Source: Flavobacteriales bacterium UBA6049
GTDB taxonomy: Bacteria > Bacteroidota > Bacteroidia > Flavobacteriales_G > Salibacteraceae
Direction: 5' to 3'
Assembly (NCBI GenBank): GCA_002429085.1
Contig: DIYR01000123.1
Span: 1 to 48,662, forward strand
Length of the DNA: 48,662 bases
A program made the position numbers and the translations under genes. Under the pieces are notes generated by a model that saw only the letters and a list, made by a program, of their open reading frames with translations, had not been told where the DNA came from and searched no databases. How positions within the stretch are numbered: position 1 is the stretch's first letter; each line of letters starts with the position of its first letter. Positions 1 to 11,200 of the stretch are shown one piece after another.

Positions 1-34
1 AAGCCCGTTGAGCAATGCTCAACGGGCTTTTTTT
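1..34. terminator. Bidirectional rho-independent terminator
   Basis: A perfect 13-bp stem (1-13 with 17-29) with a 3-nt loop is followed on the plus strand by a run of T to position 34. It lies just past the stop of the large minus-strand T9SS gene. It can end that gene and also any plus-strand gene entering from the left of the window. The T-run is visible only in the plus direction, because the other side is outside the window. Confidence 0.85.
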
Positions 35-53
35 ATAATCCGAAGAAATTATT

Positions 54-3000
54 CTATCTCTTCACTGCTCTAAATTGACCAAGTACTTGGTTATTCAAAG
101 TAGCTTTTACGATATAAACACCTGATCCGTATGTAGACATGTCTACTACTAAATCTTCTCTACCTGCATTGATTTCGTTGTTAGAAACCGCTACAAGCTG
201 ACCGCTCACATCATATACTTCAATGGCAATGCTTCCACTTTCTTTCGCTGTAAATGCAATGTGGAACTCACTCTGAACTGGATTAGGATATGTACTAATT
301 GATCCTGAAATTAGATTCTCAATTCCTGTTGACTTAGTAATTGAAATCTCATCTCTTGAAGTACAACCTTCTGCAGTTGTTACATCAACCGAAATTGTTG
401 CAGGAACATCATCAGAACTAACTGTGATTGTTTGACTTGTTGCTCCTGTACTCCAATCATAAGTTGACCCCACATTTCCAGCATCAAGTACTATTGATTG
501 ACCATCTGACAATGATGTATCTGCACCCAAATCAACTACAGGAAGTGGGTTAAATAATACAGTAGCTGTATCTGTTGCTGTACATCCATCTGCATTGCTC
601 ACAGTAATGATATAATCATCACTTGTTGTTACATCAATGCTTTGAGTTGTTGCTCCTGTACTCCATGCATAAGAGGCATAACCAGCACCTGCATCAAGCT
701 GTACTGTAGTTCCTTCACATGCTGTTACATCTGGTACACTAACTGATACTGTACTAACTGATACTATTGATGAATCTACTGCCTCACATCCTGCTGCATT
801 AGTAACTGTTACAGTATACGTACCAGCTGTCATAACATCAATTGTTTGAGTGGTTGCACTTGTACTCCAAGCATATGTTGCAAATCCTGCACCTGCATCA
901 AGAGTCAATGTTGCTCCATTACAAATCACTTCATCACCTACAGAAACAACAGGAAGCGCCTCTTCAGTAACAATTACAGAATCTGTTGATGTACATCCAT
1001 TTCCGTTAGTAACAATTACCCAGTAAATACCAGCTGTATCAATTGCTAAAGTCTGAGATGCTGAACCATCGCTCCATAAATATGTAGCACCAGCATTACC
1101 CGCATTAAGGGTTGCTGAGAAAACAGTTCCAATACAATATGATAGGTCAGAACCTAAATCAACCAGTACAACATCTTCACTAACAACTAATGTGTCTATG
1201 TCAGAACAACCATTTGCATTAGTTACTTCAACATAATATGTACCTGCGGTATCAACAACTAACGTTTGAGCCGTGGAACCATCATTCCATAAATATGTAG
1301 CACCAGCATTACCAGCATCAAGTGTTGCTGAGAAAGCAGTCCCACCACAGTACGTAATATCTGCACCTAAATCAACTACTACAGAATCTGTTGTATAAGT
1401 CACCATAACTGCTGAACTTTCACAGTTAGATTCAGAAATAACCCAATTGTAGTAGAAATAATAGTATGCTGGATTAAAAGTATTTCCTGTAATAGAAACT
1501 GAACCACTAGGAGAAGAATACGGATAAACCGCTCCTGCACTATTTCTATACATACCAATAGTTGTAGCTCCACCCGCTCCTAACTGATATGATCCTGGAA
1601 CTAAAGTAGCACCAACAGGAACAGTAACCGCTGCACCAGCACTTGGAGCAACTACATTAACAATTGTTGAAAATACAACTGTACCATTTTCTTCAATTTC
1701 AATCTCCAAATCACCTGATCCGTCAGGATAAATAGTAACAGAATCAATTGTAATTGGAGAAGTAACATCAAACTCTAATGATTGCCCAGTAACAATTGTA
1801 AAGTTTCCACCAGAACCAATCGTATTGTCCAGTGGACCAACTTGAATACCTGCAGCACCGTAAGCTTGAGAAGCATACAATGTATCTGAAACTGAACCTG
1901 GCGTAAATCTTAAAGAATCTCCGTTTGCCAAGAAGTTTCCGTCTTCATCTCTCCAGATAACGTTAGCACCTGTTACCGCTTGTGCTTCAGCTACTGCAGT
2001 ATCACCTGCACACACCACAATTGATGATGGAGAAACAAGTGTTGGAGTACTCAATGCAGCCAAAATAGTTACCCCATTGGCTAATGTAGTATCGTTATTG
2101 ATATTTCCGTCACTAGGTAACTGAGTATAACCTTCTAAATTGAATGTACCTCCAAGTGTAGTATTCAATGTATCAACAATAATGGTGTCAATTTCATTGA
2201 AGCCTAAAGAACCCGTATAAGTTCTAGAAATAGAACCAGTTGTAGAACCAGTCCAATCAACAACAACATCAAATCCTGAGATTGAGTTTGTTCCAAAGTT
2301 CTGTACAATCGCTTTAATCTCAGTAAGTGCATTACCACAATTAGAAACCAGAGGAACAAATCCAATAACAGCAGCATCGTCAGTTAACTGATTATAGACC
2401 TCTACATCATCTATAGCAACATCACCATTTGTACCATCTTTTTCAGTTTGCCACTCAATAGAAATAGTTTGACCTGCATAAGCAGTTAGGTCAACAAAAT
2501 GATTGATCCATGCATCAGTATTATCAGTTTGTTGTTCACCTACAATACTATCTACTACTGTAATAGTGCTACCATCATTAACAGAAACATAAAGCTTACT
2601 GATGTCATTACCATACATATGGTATGCGAATCTTAAGTAAGGGTTTACTAATCCTGTTAGATCGATTGACGGTGTTTCTAAAATTGCTTCATCATTCGCA
2701 GATCCATTATTTGCTTCAACGTAAACATAGTTCGATGAGCCTGTTGTATTGTCTTGGCTAGGGCCTGTTAAAGATGAAGAGGTAGTACCTGTACGAGTTC
2801 CCCATGCATAAGCAGTAGGAACATTATTTCTACTCCAGCAAGCACTGATAGTATCATTAACGTTACTAAATCCTGTTCCTGAGACCCACTCAGCGCCATC
2901 AAAGTTCTCAACAAAAGGAGCACTAAACACAGAACATAAGGTGGTGTAACTAATTGGACCTACCCAAGCTGAAGAATCGGCCGCGCCACATATCTCACGT

Positions 3001-6000
3001 ACATAGAAATCATATGTAGAGTTTGGTATTAATGAAGTAAGTTCTATAGAATCTGCTGTAATAACAGTTCCCTGTCCAGATGGTGCTGTACCAGTTGGAA
3101 CGTTGATGTAAGCAAAATTTGCTCCGGTACCAACAAAAGACCAATTCAACTTCGCACCTGTATCAGTAATGTTAGATGCTACAACGCCAGTAGGAGCTGG
3201 GCAGCTCACACAAGAAGTAACTTCGAATAAATCGATGCTCATATCACCAGCGTAACCAGTAGAATCAACTTGCATGAATTGAACGTAAATCTGCTGACCT
3301 AAATAAGCTGAAAGATCAACTCCTACGTTTTGCCATGCATCTGATCCAGATTGTTGTAAATCACCAATCCAAGTAAATACGTTAGTGAATGGTCCAGCAG
3401 GTGAAGTACCTACTCCAACATACAACTCACCCATATCTGCTCCATATGCATGCATCCAGAAAGAAAGCTCTGCTGAGGTAATAACAGTCGATAGATCAAT
3501 CATTGGTGAAACAATAGAGCCCGAATCAAGTGATGTACCCGATGCTTCAAAGTTCATATAGTTTGATCCACTGTGCGCGTTATCAGCACCCGTATTAGAA
3601 GAGGTTGCGTTATCTGGAATCTCCCAATCATAATTACCAGAACCAATATCACCAGTCCAACCAGCGCTATTGTTATCAAATTCTTCAGAGAAGATGATTT
3701 CACTATATGCTGAGCCGCAAGAAATTCCGTTTGCTGTTGGGATTGTATAATACGTAAATGGACCAAACCATGCGGATGTGTCACCTACTGCACAAATTTC
3801 ACGAACATAAAAATCGTACGCAGTATTTACAGTTAAACCAGTAACAGTAACAGAATCATTATTAACAACTGTTCCTTGTCCTGACAGGGTTGTTCCTGTA
3901 GGTACATTGACGTAAGAAAACTGAGTTCCTACACCAGCATAATCCCAGGTAATTCTTGCCGAATCTGTCCAAGTAGCAATAGCTTCAGTATTCGATGGGG
4001 CAAGGCAACTAGGAATAGCTTCAACCACCATATCGTCCATATTAAGGTAGTATCCATCTAAACCACCACTTGGAATATGGAATGCAATGTATGTTGCACC
4101 TGAATAAGCCGATAAATCTATGATGGTTTCAGAGTATGTGGTAGTAGTTGCTGTATCAACTTCTATGGTATCAGTAAAGTCAGCTGGTGCAGTTCCTGTT
4201 TGGGATACTAACACTTGAAAGTCATTTGGCTCTCCAGAAGACCTTGCTCTAAACCAATATCTTAAACGCTCATTACCTGTAAGATCAAACCCAGGAAGGA
4301 TTAAGTAGTCGTTATTGTTTCCAGAGTTAAAATCTGTATAAATCTCCATACTCTGCGATCCTGAATTAGCATAGGTCGAACTAGATCGAGTCTCCCACTC
4401 ATCTCCATCATTATTTGCGTTATTCACACTAAAACAAACAGGAACAGCTGGAGTTGAAACACTTTCAAAATCTTCCGTCCAAGGAAATGCACTAATTAAG
4501 TTACAGTTAGTTGTATATGAGAATGGGCCTACCCAAGTGGAACTATCTCCTGCGCCACAAATCTCTCTCACATAAAAGTCATAGCTTGTATTAGAAGACA
4601 AGCTGGTAATTGTTACCGAGTCGGCTGAAATCACTGTTCCTTGTCCTGTTGGTGTAACTCCATCTAATACATTGATGTATGCAAATGACGTCCCTGAATT
4701 AGCAAAATCCCAAGATAACTTTGCAGTATCTAAACCAACTTCATCCAATGCTACATTCGAAGGAGCAAAACAAGAAATTAGCGTTGAGTAAGATAGAGGA
4801 CCAAACCAAGCTGATGAATCTCCTGCAGCACAAATTTCTCTTACGTAAAAATCGTAATCTGTATCTGAAGTTAATCCGTTAATTACAACTGAATCAGCAC
4901 TTATCACTGTTCCTTGTCCAGTTGGAGCAACTCCATTTAATACATTGATGTATGCAAATGATGTCCCTGCACCTGAGAAATTCCAATCAACTTTAACTGT
5001 ATCACTTCCTACAGCCACCACACTGGATGTTGTTGGTGCAACACAACTTGGAGTAACATTTACCGCAATATCATCAAATGATATATAGTATGGGTTGGAG
5101 TTAGCTTTCACACGAATTGCGAAATAGTAATCACCTGAAGTTGTTGGAACAAAAGTATTGATGCTACTAGCATAACTCGTGTTTACAGGATCGTAAATTG
5201 TTGACCCAATAGATGTCATTGCTGAAACACTTTGGCTAGTTCCTACATATGCATTAACAGAGTCCCAACCTGTATCTCCGTCTGTATTATAGTAAAAAGA
5301 AAAGTCATATGATGTTCCTGCTGTTAGCGTAATAGCTCCTGTATACAATACATCTGTTGCCGACCAACGAGTATATATGTAATTAGAACCAGTGCGAGGA
5401 GCTCTATTTTGAGTTGATGGAGCATCAGCTGTTGCCCAGTCACCCGTTTCTAACCAGCAATCTGGAATATCACCTGAACCTACAGTACTTAACCCTTCGA
5501 ATCCTTCAAAATAAGGAACTGTGTATGAAGCACAAAGCGTAGTATAGGATATAGGACCAACCCAAGCAGATGAATCTCCCACAGCGCAAATTTCTCTTAC
5601 GTAGAAATCGTAATCCGTTGATGAAGTCAATCCGTTGATGATAACTGAATCGGCAGTTATTGCTGTTCCTTGACCACTTGGTGTTACACCATCTAACACA
5701 TTGATATATGCAAATTGAGTTCCTGCGCCACCATAACCCCAAGTTACTTTAACGGTATCAGATCCTGCATTTGCAACAATATTGTTTGGGCCAACACAAC
5801 TTGGCGGTGTAAATGTATACACAGTACCTGTTGCAGGAACCGTACTTAATGATGAAGTTTCACTAGTACTACTTACAGCCGGTGTACTGATGCTAGATAA
5901 GGAAAGAAAAGAAAGATCATCTGCAATACCTATTGAAGCAGTCGGTGTATTCGGTGTGTTTCCTTCATCTCGGTAATGAAACTCAATTATGTTAGTCGTT

Positions 6001-6497
6001 TCATGCAATTTAACTTGAAAAGAAACTACTGGTAAACTAGAATTATATCTCCACTCCCATTTTTTCCATTCAAATGTAAAAACACGATTCGGAGCCGTCC
6101 CTGAAGTCTGATAGCTTGCAGTAGAAGTATCAGGGGTCGCTCTCCCATCTAAGTCATCCCATAAAGGGGCAATTAAAGGGTATCTGCTAGAGCCAGCGTT
6201 GTCTATGTTGTTTCCAGCAGATGTTGTAGCCGAAGTATTGAACGAGATGAACCCATCACTCATTGCAATAATAGTATCGTATACTACACCATTAAACTCA
6301 AAATCAAACCCAATATCAATTGGAGAAGAAGTTTTAGTGTCTCCTTCAAGATCTGGCACATGAACACCACCTACTAAGGTGTCGAACGTACTACTTGAAG
6401 TCGAGAAAGAATAGGATGACACCTGTGCAAACACACTGCTCGTCAAACCTACTAAAGCCATCACCAAAGGCAATAGCCAACGTTTCGAATTTCGCAT
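54..6497 (-). CDS. Giant modular T9SS-secreted protein (Fn3 / jelly-roll / Ig-like repeats)
   Basis: This 2147-aa protein starts with a signal peptide (residues 1-25, ending VFAQ). An N-terminal domain of about 200 residues resembles the domains that open many Bacteroidota surface proteins. Five fibronectin-III-like modules follow (the first at about 232-320), each carrying a YINV...GQGT segment and a YDFYVREIC strand. They alternate with four MAM/choice-of-anchor-J type jelly-rolls, seen as FEGFE/EDFE/EEFD/ENFD starts and GDMSID or GDVAID ends. Five PKD/SprB-like repeats (about 1700-2060) follow, with DAG.......W..G..TQT and TNA.GC motifs. The last 85 residues (YPNP...GVYIVKA) form a type A T9SS sorting domain. 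It is probably exported by T9SS and anchored to or released from the surface as an adhesin or gliding-type protein. No catalytic domain is visible. Substrate or partner is unknown. Confidence 0.9.
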   Translation of the reverse strand: MRNSKRWLLPLVMALVGLTSSVFAQVSSYSFSTSSSTFDTLVGGVHVPDLEGDTKTSSPIDIGFDFEFNGVVYDTIIAMSDGFISFNTSATTSAGNNIDNAGSSRYPLIAPLWDDLDGRATPDTSTASYQTSGTAPNRVFTFEWKKWEWRYNSSLPVVSFQVKLHETTNIIEFHYRDEGNTPNTPTASIGIADDLSFLSLSSISTPAVSSTSETSSLSTVPATGTVYTFTPPSCVGPNNIVANAGSDTVKVTWGYGGAGTQFAYINVLDGVTPSGQGTAITADSVIINGLTSSTDYDFYVREICAVGDSSAWVGPISYTTLCASYTVPYFEGFEGLSTVGSGDIPDCWLETGDWATADAPSTQNRAPRTGSNYIYTRWSATDVLYTGAITLTAGTSYDFSFYYNTDGDTGWDSVNAYVGTSQSVSAMTSIGSTIYDPVNTSYASSINTFVPTTSGDYYFAIRVKANSNPYYISFDDIAVNVTPSCVAPTTSSVVAVGSDTVKVDWNFSGAGTSFAYINVLNGVAPTGQGTVISADSVVINGLTSDTDYDFYVREICAAGDSSAWFGPLSYSTLISCFAPSNVALDEVGLDTAKLSWDFANSGTSFAYINVLDGVTPTGQGTVISADSVTITSLSSNTSYDFYVREICGAGDSSTWVGPFSYTTNCNLISAFPWTEDFESVSTPAVPVCFSVNNANNDGDEWETRSSSTYANSGSQSMEIYTDFNSGNNNDYLILPGFDLTGNERLRYWFRARSSGEPNDFQVLVSQTGTAPADFTDTIEVDTATTTTYSETIIDLSAYSGATYIAFHIPSGGLDGYYLNMDDMVVEAIPSCLAPSNTEAIATWTDSARITWDYAGVGTQFSYVNVPTGTTLSGQGTVVNNDSVTVTGLTVNTAYDFYVREICAVGDTSAWFGPFTYYTIPTANGISCGSAYSEIIFSEEFDNNSAGWTGDIGSGNYDWEIPDNATSSNTGADNAHSGSNYMNFEASGTSLDSGSIVSPMIDLSTVITSAELSFWMHAYGADMGELYVGVGTSPAGPFTNVFTWIGDLQQSGSDAWQNVGVDLSAYLGQQIYVQFMQVDSTGYAGDMSIDLFEVTSCVSCPAPTGVVASNITDTGAKLNWSFVGTGANFAYINVPTGTAPSGQGTVITADSIELTSLIPNSTYDFYVREICGAADSSAWVGPISYTTLCSVFSAPFVENFDGAEWVSGTGFSNVNDTISACWSRNNVPTAYAWGTRTGTTSSSLTGPSQDNTTGSSNYVYVEANNGSANDEAILETPSIDLTGLVNPYLRFAYHMYGNDISKLYVSVNDGSTITVVDSIVGEQQTDNTDAWINHFVDLTAYAGQTISIEWQTEKDGTNGDVAIDDVEVYNQLTDDAAVIGFVPLVSNCGNALTEIKAIVQNFGTNSISGFDVVVDWTGSTTGSISRTYTGSLGFNEIDTIIVDTLNTTLGGTFNLEGYTQLPSDGNINNDTTLANGVTILAALSTPTLVSPSSIVVCAGDTAVAEAQAVTGANVIWRDEDGNFLANGDSLRFTPGSVSDTLYASQAYGAAGIQVGPLDNTIGSGGNFTIVTGQSLEFDVTSPITIDSVTIYPDGSGDLEIEIEENGTVVFSTIVNVVAPSAGAAVTVPVGATLVPGSYQLGAGGATTIGMYRNSAGAVYPYSSPSGSVSITGNTFNPAYYYFYYNWVISESNCESSAVMVTYTTDSVVVDLGADITYCGGTAFSATLDAGNAGATYLWNDGSTAQTLVVDTAGTYYVEVTNANGCSDIDTLVVSEDVVLVDLGSDLSYCIGTVFSATLNAGNAGATYLWSDGSASQTLAIDTAGIYWVIVTNGNGCTSTDSVIVTEEALPVVSVGDEVICNGATLTLDAGAGFATYAWSTSATTQTIDVMTAGTYTVTVTNAAGCEAVDSSIVSVSTVSVSVPDVTACEGTTVQLDAGAGYASYAWSTGATTQSIDVTTSDDYIITVSNADGCTATDTATVLFNPLPVVDLGADTSLSDGQSIVLDAGNVGSTYDWSTGATSQTITVSSDDVPATISVDVTTAEGCTSRDEISITKSTGIENLISGSISTYPNPVQSEFHIAFTAKESGSIAIEVYDVSGQLVAVSNNEINAGREDLVVDMSTYGSGVYIVKATLNNQVLGQFRAVKR

Positions 6498-6634
6498 ATT
6501 CGTTTTTCGATTAGTTAATAATTAAAACTCATAAGTAGCTTGTGAAACACAATTTCTTGGGGGAATTGCGCAAGCGGCTAAATTAAACACAATATTTTCA
6601 CCACTCAATTTTATATGGGCTTTTATTTGACTAT

Positions 6635-7102
6635 CTATCTGGTAAGCTGATCATCCGAAAGCTTTACATTCAACCATTCATCATCAAAGTGAGCATCTAA
6701 TCCTTTGTAAAACGTAATGGCAGGGTCATTCCAATTTAGCACTTGCCATTCTAAACGTTTTGCGCCTATCTCAATAGCCACATCCTTCACTTTATCCAAT
6801 AACATTCTACCAATACCTTTTCTTCGGTGAGATTCACGCACAACTAAATCTTCTAGGTAAACGCATCGACCTTTCCAAGTACTATATTTAAAATAGTATA
6901 GTGCAATCCCTACAACTTCATTATTCATTACTGCAACATAGAACTCAAAAACCTTTTCATCGCCAAAACCATCCTTCAGTAAAACTTCTTCCGTTACTAT
7001 TACCTGATCAAGTGATTTTTCGTAATCAGCCAGCTCTCTTATTAGTTCTAGTAGCCCACGTATATCTTTTTTCTGACCTTTTCTAACTTCTATGTCTTGC
7101 AT
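6635..7102 (-). CDS. GNAT family N-acetyltransferase (SSAT-like)
   Basis: This 155-aa protein is one complete GNAT domain. The acetyl-CoA pyrophosphate-binding loop is RRKGIG (residues 93-98). The preceding strand YLEDLVV matches the conserved YLED block of spermidine/spermine and thialysine acetyltransferases, so a polyamine or amino-acid amine is the best substrate guess. The substrate cannot be fixed from sequence. The ATG at 7102 is the only good start. The gene is divergent from fbp with 41 bp between the two starts, so their promoters must overlap. The 137 bp downstream, up to the start of the giant T9SS gene, contain no gene. Confidence 0.85.
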   Translation of the reverse strand: MQDIEVRKGQKKDIRGLLELIRELADYEKSLDQVIVTEEVLLKDGFGDEKVFEFYVAVMNNEVVGIALYYFKYSTWKGRCVYLEDLVVRESHRRKGIGRMLLDKVKDVAIEIGAKRLEWQVLNWNDPAITFYKGLDAHFDDEWLNVKLSDDQLTR

Positions 7103-7143
7103 TTTATCGTGCTTTTAACCCAAAATTCGATATTTGACATCAA

Positions 7144-8163
7144 ATGACTACATCGATGAGTAAATTGATCACACTTGAAGAGTTTATTATTGAACGTCAA
7201 CATGATTTTCCTTTTGCCACTGGAGAACTATCTCGATTGTTAAGTGCTATAGCGCTAGCCTCTAAGGTGGTAAACAGAGAAGTGAATAAAGCTGGCTTAG
7301 TTGATATTACTGGAGCAGCTGGTGAAGAAAATGTTCAAGGTGAAGAACAACAGAAATTAGATGTATATGCTGATGATGTTTTTAGAATAGCATTAGAAGC
7401 CCAAGGCGAAGTTTGTGGGATTGCATCTGAAGAGCAAGAAGATTATGTTCAATTCAACTCAGATTTAAATTCAGATAGTAAATATGTTGTAATGATTGAT
7501 CCGCTTGATGGATCATCAAACATTGATGTAAATGTATCCATCGGAACTATCTTCAGCATTTACAGAAGAGTATCTGATGCAAATGGACCTGTACAACTAG
7601 AAGACTTTCTGCAAAAAGGAGATCAACAAGTTGCTGCAGGATATGTACTATACGGATCATCTGCTATGTTAGTGTATACCACGGGTAACGGAGTAAATGG
7701 ATTTACATTAGATCCTTCAATAGGTTCTTTCTACTTGTCGCATCCAAACACTCAGATTCCGAAATCTGGCAAAATTTATTCTGTAAATCAAGGCAATTTC
7801 CACACTTTTCCTCAAGGTGTTAAAGATTATATCTCATGGTGTCAAGAATCTGATAAAGAATCGAACAGACCATATTCAGCCCGTTACATAGGATCGCTAG
7901 TAGCAGATTTTCATAGAAATATGCTGAAAGGTGGAATTTATATGTACCCATCTACTGCTAAAGCTCCAAACGGGAAGTTGCGTCTACTTTACGAGTGTAA
8001 CCCCCTAGCCTTTCTTGCTGAGCAAGCAGGCGGAACCGCTACGAATGGAAAACAACGCATCATGGAACTCCAACCAACTGAATTACATCAAAGAGTTCCT
8101 CTCTTTATTGGCTCTTCAGAAATGGTAGCGAAAGCAGAGTCATTTGGAGTTGTGAACAATTAG
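7144..8163 (+). CDS. fbp: Class 1 fructose-1,6-bisphosphatase
   Basis: This cytoplasmic gluconeogenic enzyme hydrolyses fructose-1,6-bisphosphate to fructose-6-phosphate. The 339-aa length is normal for the class. The metal/phosphate motif DPLDGSSN is at residues 119-126, preceded by a conserved acidic EEQ segment. The sugar-binding region RYIGSLVADFHR and GGIYMYPS are also typical. The ATG at 7144 gives MTTSMSKLITLEEFI. Homologues usually begin near the second Met (7156), and a promoter-like GATATTTG at 7129-7136 would put the transcript start almost at 7144. The true start may therefore be 7156. A terminator follows at 8196-8225. Confidence 0.95.
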   Translation: MTTSMSKLITLEEFIIERQHDFPFATGELSRLLSAIALASKVVNREVNKAGLVDITGAAGEENVQGEEQQKLDVYADDVFRIALEAQGEVCGIASEEQEDYVQFNSDLNSDSKYVVMIDPLDGSSNIDVNVSIGTIFSIYRRVSDANGPVQLEDFLQKGDQQVAAGYVLYGSSAMLVYTTGNGVNGFTLDPSIGSFYLSHPNTQIPKSGKIYSVNQGNFHTFPQGVKDYISWCQESDKESNRPYSARYIGSLVADFHRNMLKGGIYMYPSTAKAPNGKLRLLYECNPLAFLAEQAGGTATNGKQRIMELQPTELHQRVPLFIGSSEMVAKAESFGVVNN

Positions 8164-8195
8164 ACCAATACTTCACTTTATATTTGCATTAGTAT

Positions 8196-8225
8196 AGCCT
8201 AACCTTATATCGGTTAGGCTTTTTT
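8196..8225 (+). terminator. Rho-independent terminator of fbp
   Basis: A 9-bp perfect stem (8196-8204 with 8212-8220) with a 7-nt loop is followed by five T. It lies 33 bp after the fbp stop and separates fbp from mfd. Confidence 0.85.
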
Positions 8226-8274
8226 ATGGTAAAACCCGGGGGAATAAAGCCTTCCGGGAATACGCATTTGTATT

Positions 8275-11200
8275 ATGATGACAACGAAAGAAGAACTGAT
8301 ACAATCCTACTATCACTCACAACTTGCCGAGTTACTTAGAGAAAAGCAACCTATCAATATTCAATTAAGCGGACTTGTAGGTTCATCTGCCTCAATACTC
8401 GCCTCGGCATTGTTCGAACAAACAAACAACCCTTTGCTTGTTATAGCCAACGATAAAGAAGAAGCCGCATACCTATATAATGATATTGAGCAACTAATTG
8501 GTGAAAAGCGATCCTTCTTCTTTCCAAGTTCTTCAAGACTTCCCTATCAAATAGAAAGAACAGATAATGCCAACGTGCTGCAACGTGCAGAGGTATTGAG
8601 TAGACTATCTGATACAGAAAAACATGTAATTGTTGTTTCTTACCCAGAAGCATTAGGAGAAAAAGTAGCTACAAAAAAGCAACTCAAAGAAAATACACTT
8701 GAACTAAAAGTAGGATCCAATTTGAGTTTAGACTTTATCAACGAAATGCTCTATGAATACCACTTCGAACGCGTTGATTTTGTTTCGCAGCCAGGCCAGT
8801 TCTCAATCAGAGGAGGAATAGTAGATATATTCTCATACAGCAACGATCATCCATATCGGGTCGAGTTTTTTGGAGATGATATTGATTCAATCAGAACTTT
8901 TGACCCAGCAACACAACTTTCCATCACCCCTCTTAAACGTATCCGAATTCTACCTAACATACAAGATGGGCAGCTGCTAGAAACACGTGAAAACTTCTTG
9001 ACTTTTTTACCAAAGCATACCGCAGTATTCTTAAAAGACGAAGAGCATCTAAATGGAAAACTAGCCAAAGAACTTGAACGTGCTGAAAAGAACTTCGCAG
9101 AACTGAAAGGAGAAATTTCTCACCTTCCTCCAACCGAACTATATACTCACCCAAGCGATTTCACTTCCTTATTAGACAATAGGCTAGTACTTACTTTTGG
9201 AATAACATCAAATAGAAGTGTTGATCAGAAATTTGTATTCCAATTTAAACCTCAACCCACTTTTAACAAGAATTTTGATCTATTAAGTGAAAATCTTAAA
9301 TCAAACAAAGAAGAAGGATTTCAAAACATAATTGTTGGTTCTTCTCCTAAACAAATTGAGCGTTTACATCGCATTTTTGAAGACCTAGAACAAGAGCAAA
9401 ATTTTACTCCTATCCTACTTTCTCTTCACGAAGGATTCATTGATCCAGATAACAAAATTGCTTGCTACACGGATCATCAAATCTTTGAGCGATATCACCG
9501 TTTCCGTTTAAAAGAAGGATTTAAAGATGCTCAGCAACAAATCAGTCTAAAAGAGCTAACACAGCTTCAAAAAGGTGATTACGTCACCCATGTAGATCAT
9601 GGTGTTGGTCAGTTCGCTGGTTTAACACGAGTTGAAAATAATGGAGGACAGATGCAAGAAGCCATTAAGCTTATCTACAAAGATGGCGATGTGCTTTTCG
9701 TAAGCATCCATTCATTACATCGTATTTCGAAGTATTCGGGAAAAGAAGGTACTGAGCCCAAAATTAATAAGCTAGGCACTCCAGCTTGGAAAAACCTGAA
9801 GAACAAGACGAAGAAAAAAATCAAGGAAATTGCTTACGATTTAATTCAGCTATATGCCAAACGTAAAACGGCCGAAGGTTTTGCTTTTACTCCTGATTCA
9901 TACCTGCAAAATGAACTGGAAGCTTCGTTTATATATGAAGACACTCCAGATCAAGAAAAAGCAACTATTGCTGTAAAAGAAGACATGCAATCAACATCTC
10001 CTATGGATCGTTTAATTTGTGGTGATGTAGGTTTCGGAAAAACTGAAATAGCTATTCGTGCAGCGTTCAAAGCAGCAACTGATGGAAAACAAGTGGCAAT
10101 ATTGGTTCCTACAACTATTTTAGCATTGCAGCACTATAAATCATTCAGTAAGCGCTTGCAAGACTTTCCAGTAAAGATTGACTATATCAATCGCTTCAGA
10201 ACCCCTAAAGAATCGAAGGCTGTTCTTCAAAAATTAAAAGACGGAGAACTTGATATAGTAATAGGTACGCATCGATTAGCAAACAAGGATATCCAATTTA
10301 AAGACCTAGGCTTGTTAGTTATTGATGAAGAGCAAAAGTTTGGTGTTGGAGTAAAGGACAAACTAAAAACTCTCAAATCCAATGTTGACACACTTACTTT
10401 AACCGCTACTCCAATACCAAGAACACTGCAGTTCTCACTAATGGGAGCCAGAGATTTAAGTGTAATCAACACACCTCCTCCAAATAGACAACCAGTTCAA
10501 ACAGACCTGCACACTTTTAACGAAGAGATTTTTAGAGATGCTATTAACTATGAAATGGCACGTGATGGTCAAGTTTTTGTAATCAACAACCGTGTTCAAA
10601 ACATACAAGAAGTTGCAGGAATGATTCAGCGACTTGTTCCTGATGCGCGAGTGATTACTGCTCACGGACAATTAGATGGTAAAGATCTAGAAGATAGAAT
10701 GCTTCGTTTTATTGAAGGTGAAGGAGACGTATTAGTTGCTACAACCATCATTGAATCTGGATTAGATATTCCAAATGCCAACACCATTATCATTAATAAC
10801 GCTCATCAATTTGGTTTAAGCGACTTACACCAAATGCGTGGTAGAGTTGGACGCTCGAATAAAAAAGCATTTTGCTATTTACTGGCTCCACCAATGAGTA
10901 CGATGACTACAGAAGCCAGAAAGAGAATGACAGCCATTACCCAGTTTAGCGAACTAGGAAGTGGTTTCAACATTGCAATGCGAGACTTAGACATTCGTGG
11001 CGCTGGAAATATCTTAGGTGGAGAGCAAAGTGGTTTCATCAGCGAAATTGGTTTTGATATGTATCAGAAGATTTTAGATGAAGCCGTAGCTGAATTGAAG
11101 TCTACCACCTTTAAAGATGTATATAAACAAGAACAAAAAGACTTTGTTGAGGACACCCAAATTGAAACAGATATTGAAATTAACATCCCTCATGATTACG

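Noticed and set aside
133..146. 14-bp perfect palindrome GTAGACATGTCTAC
   Set aside because: It lies inside the sorting-domain coding region of the giant protein and is explained by the codons; no control role is likely.
8170..8190. Promoter-like TATATTTG after fbp
   Set aside because: A strong terminator follows within 10 bp and no gene starts between them.
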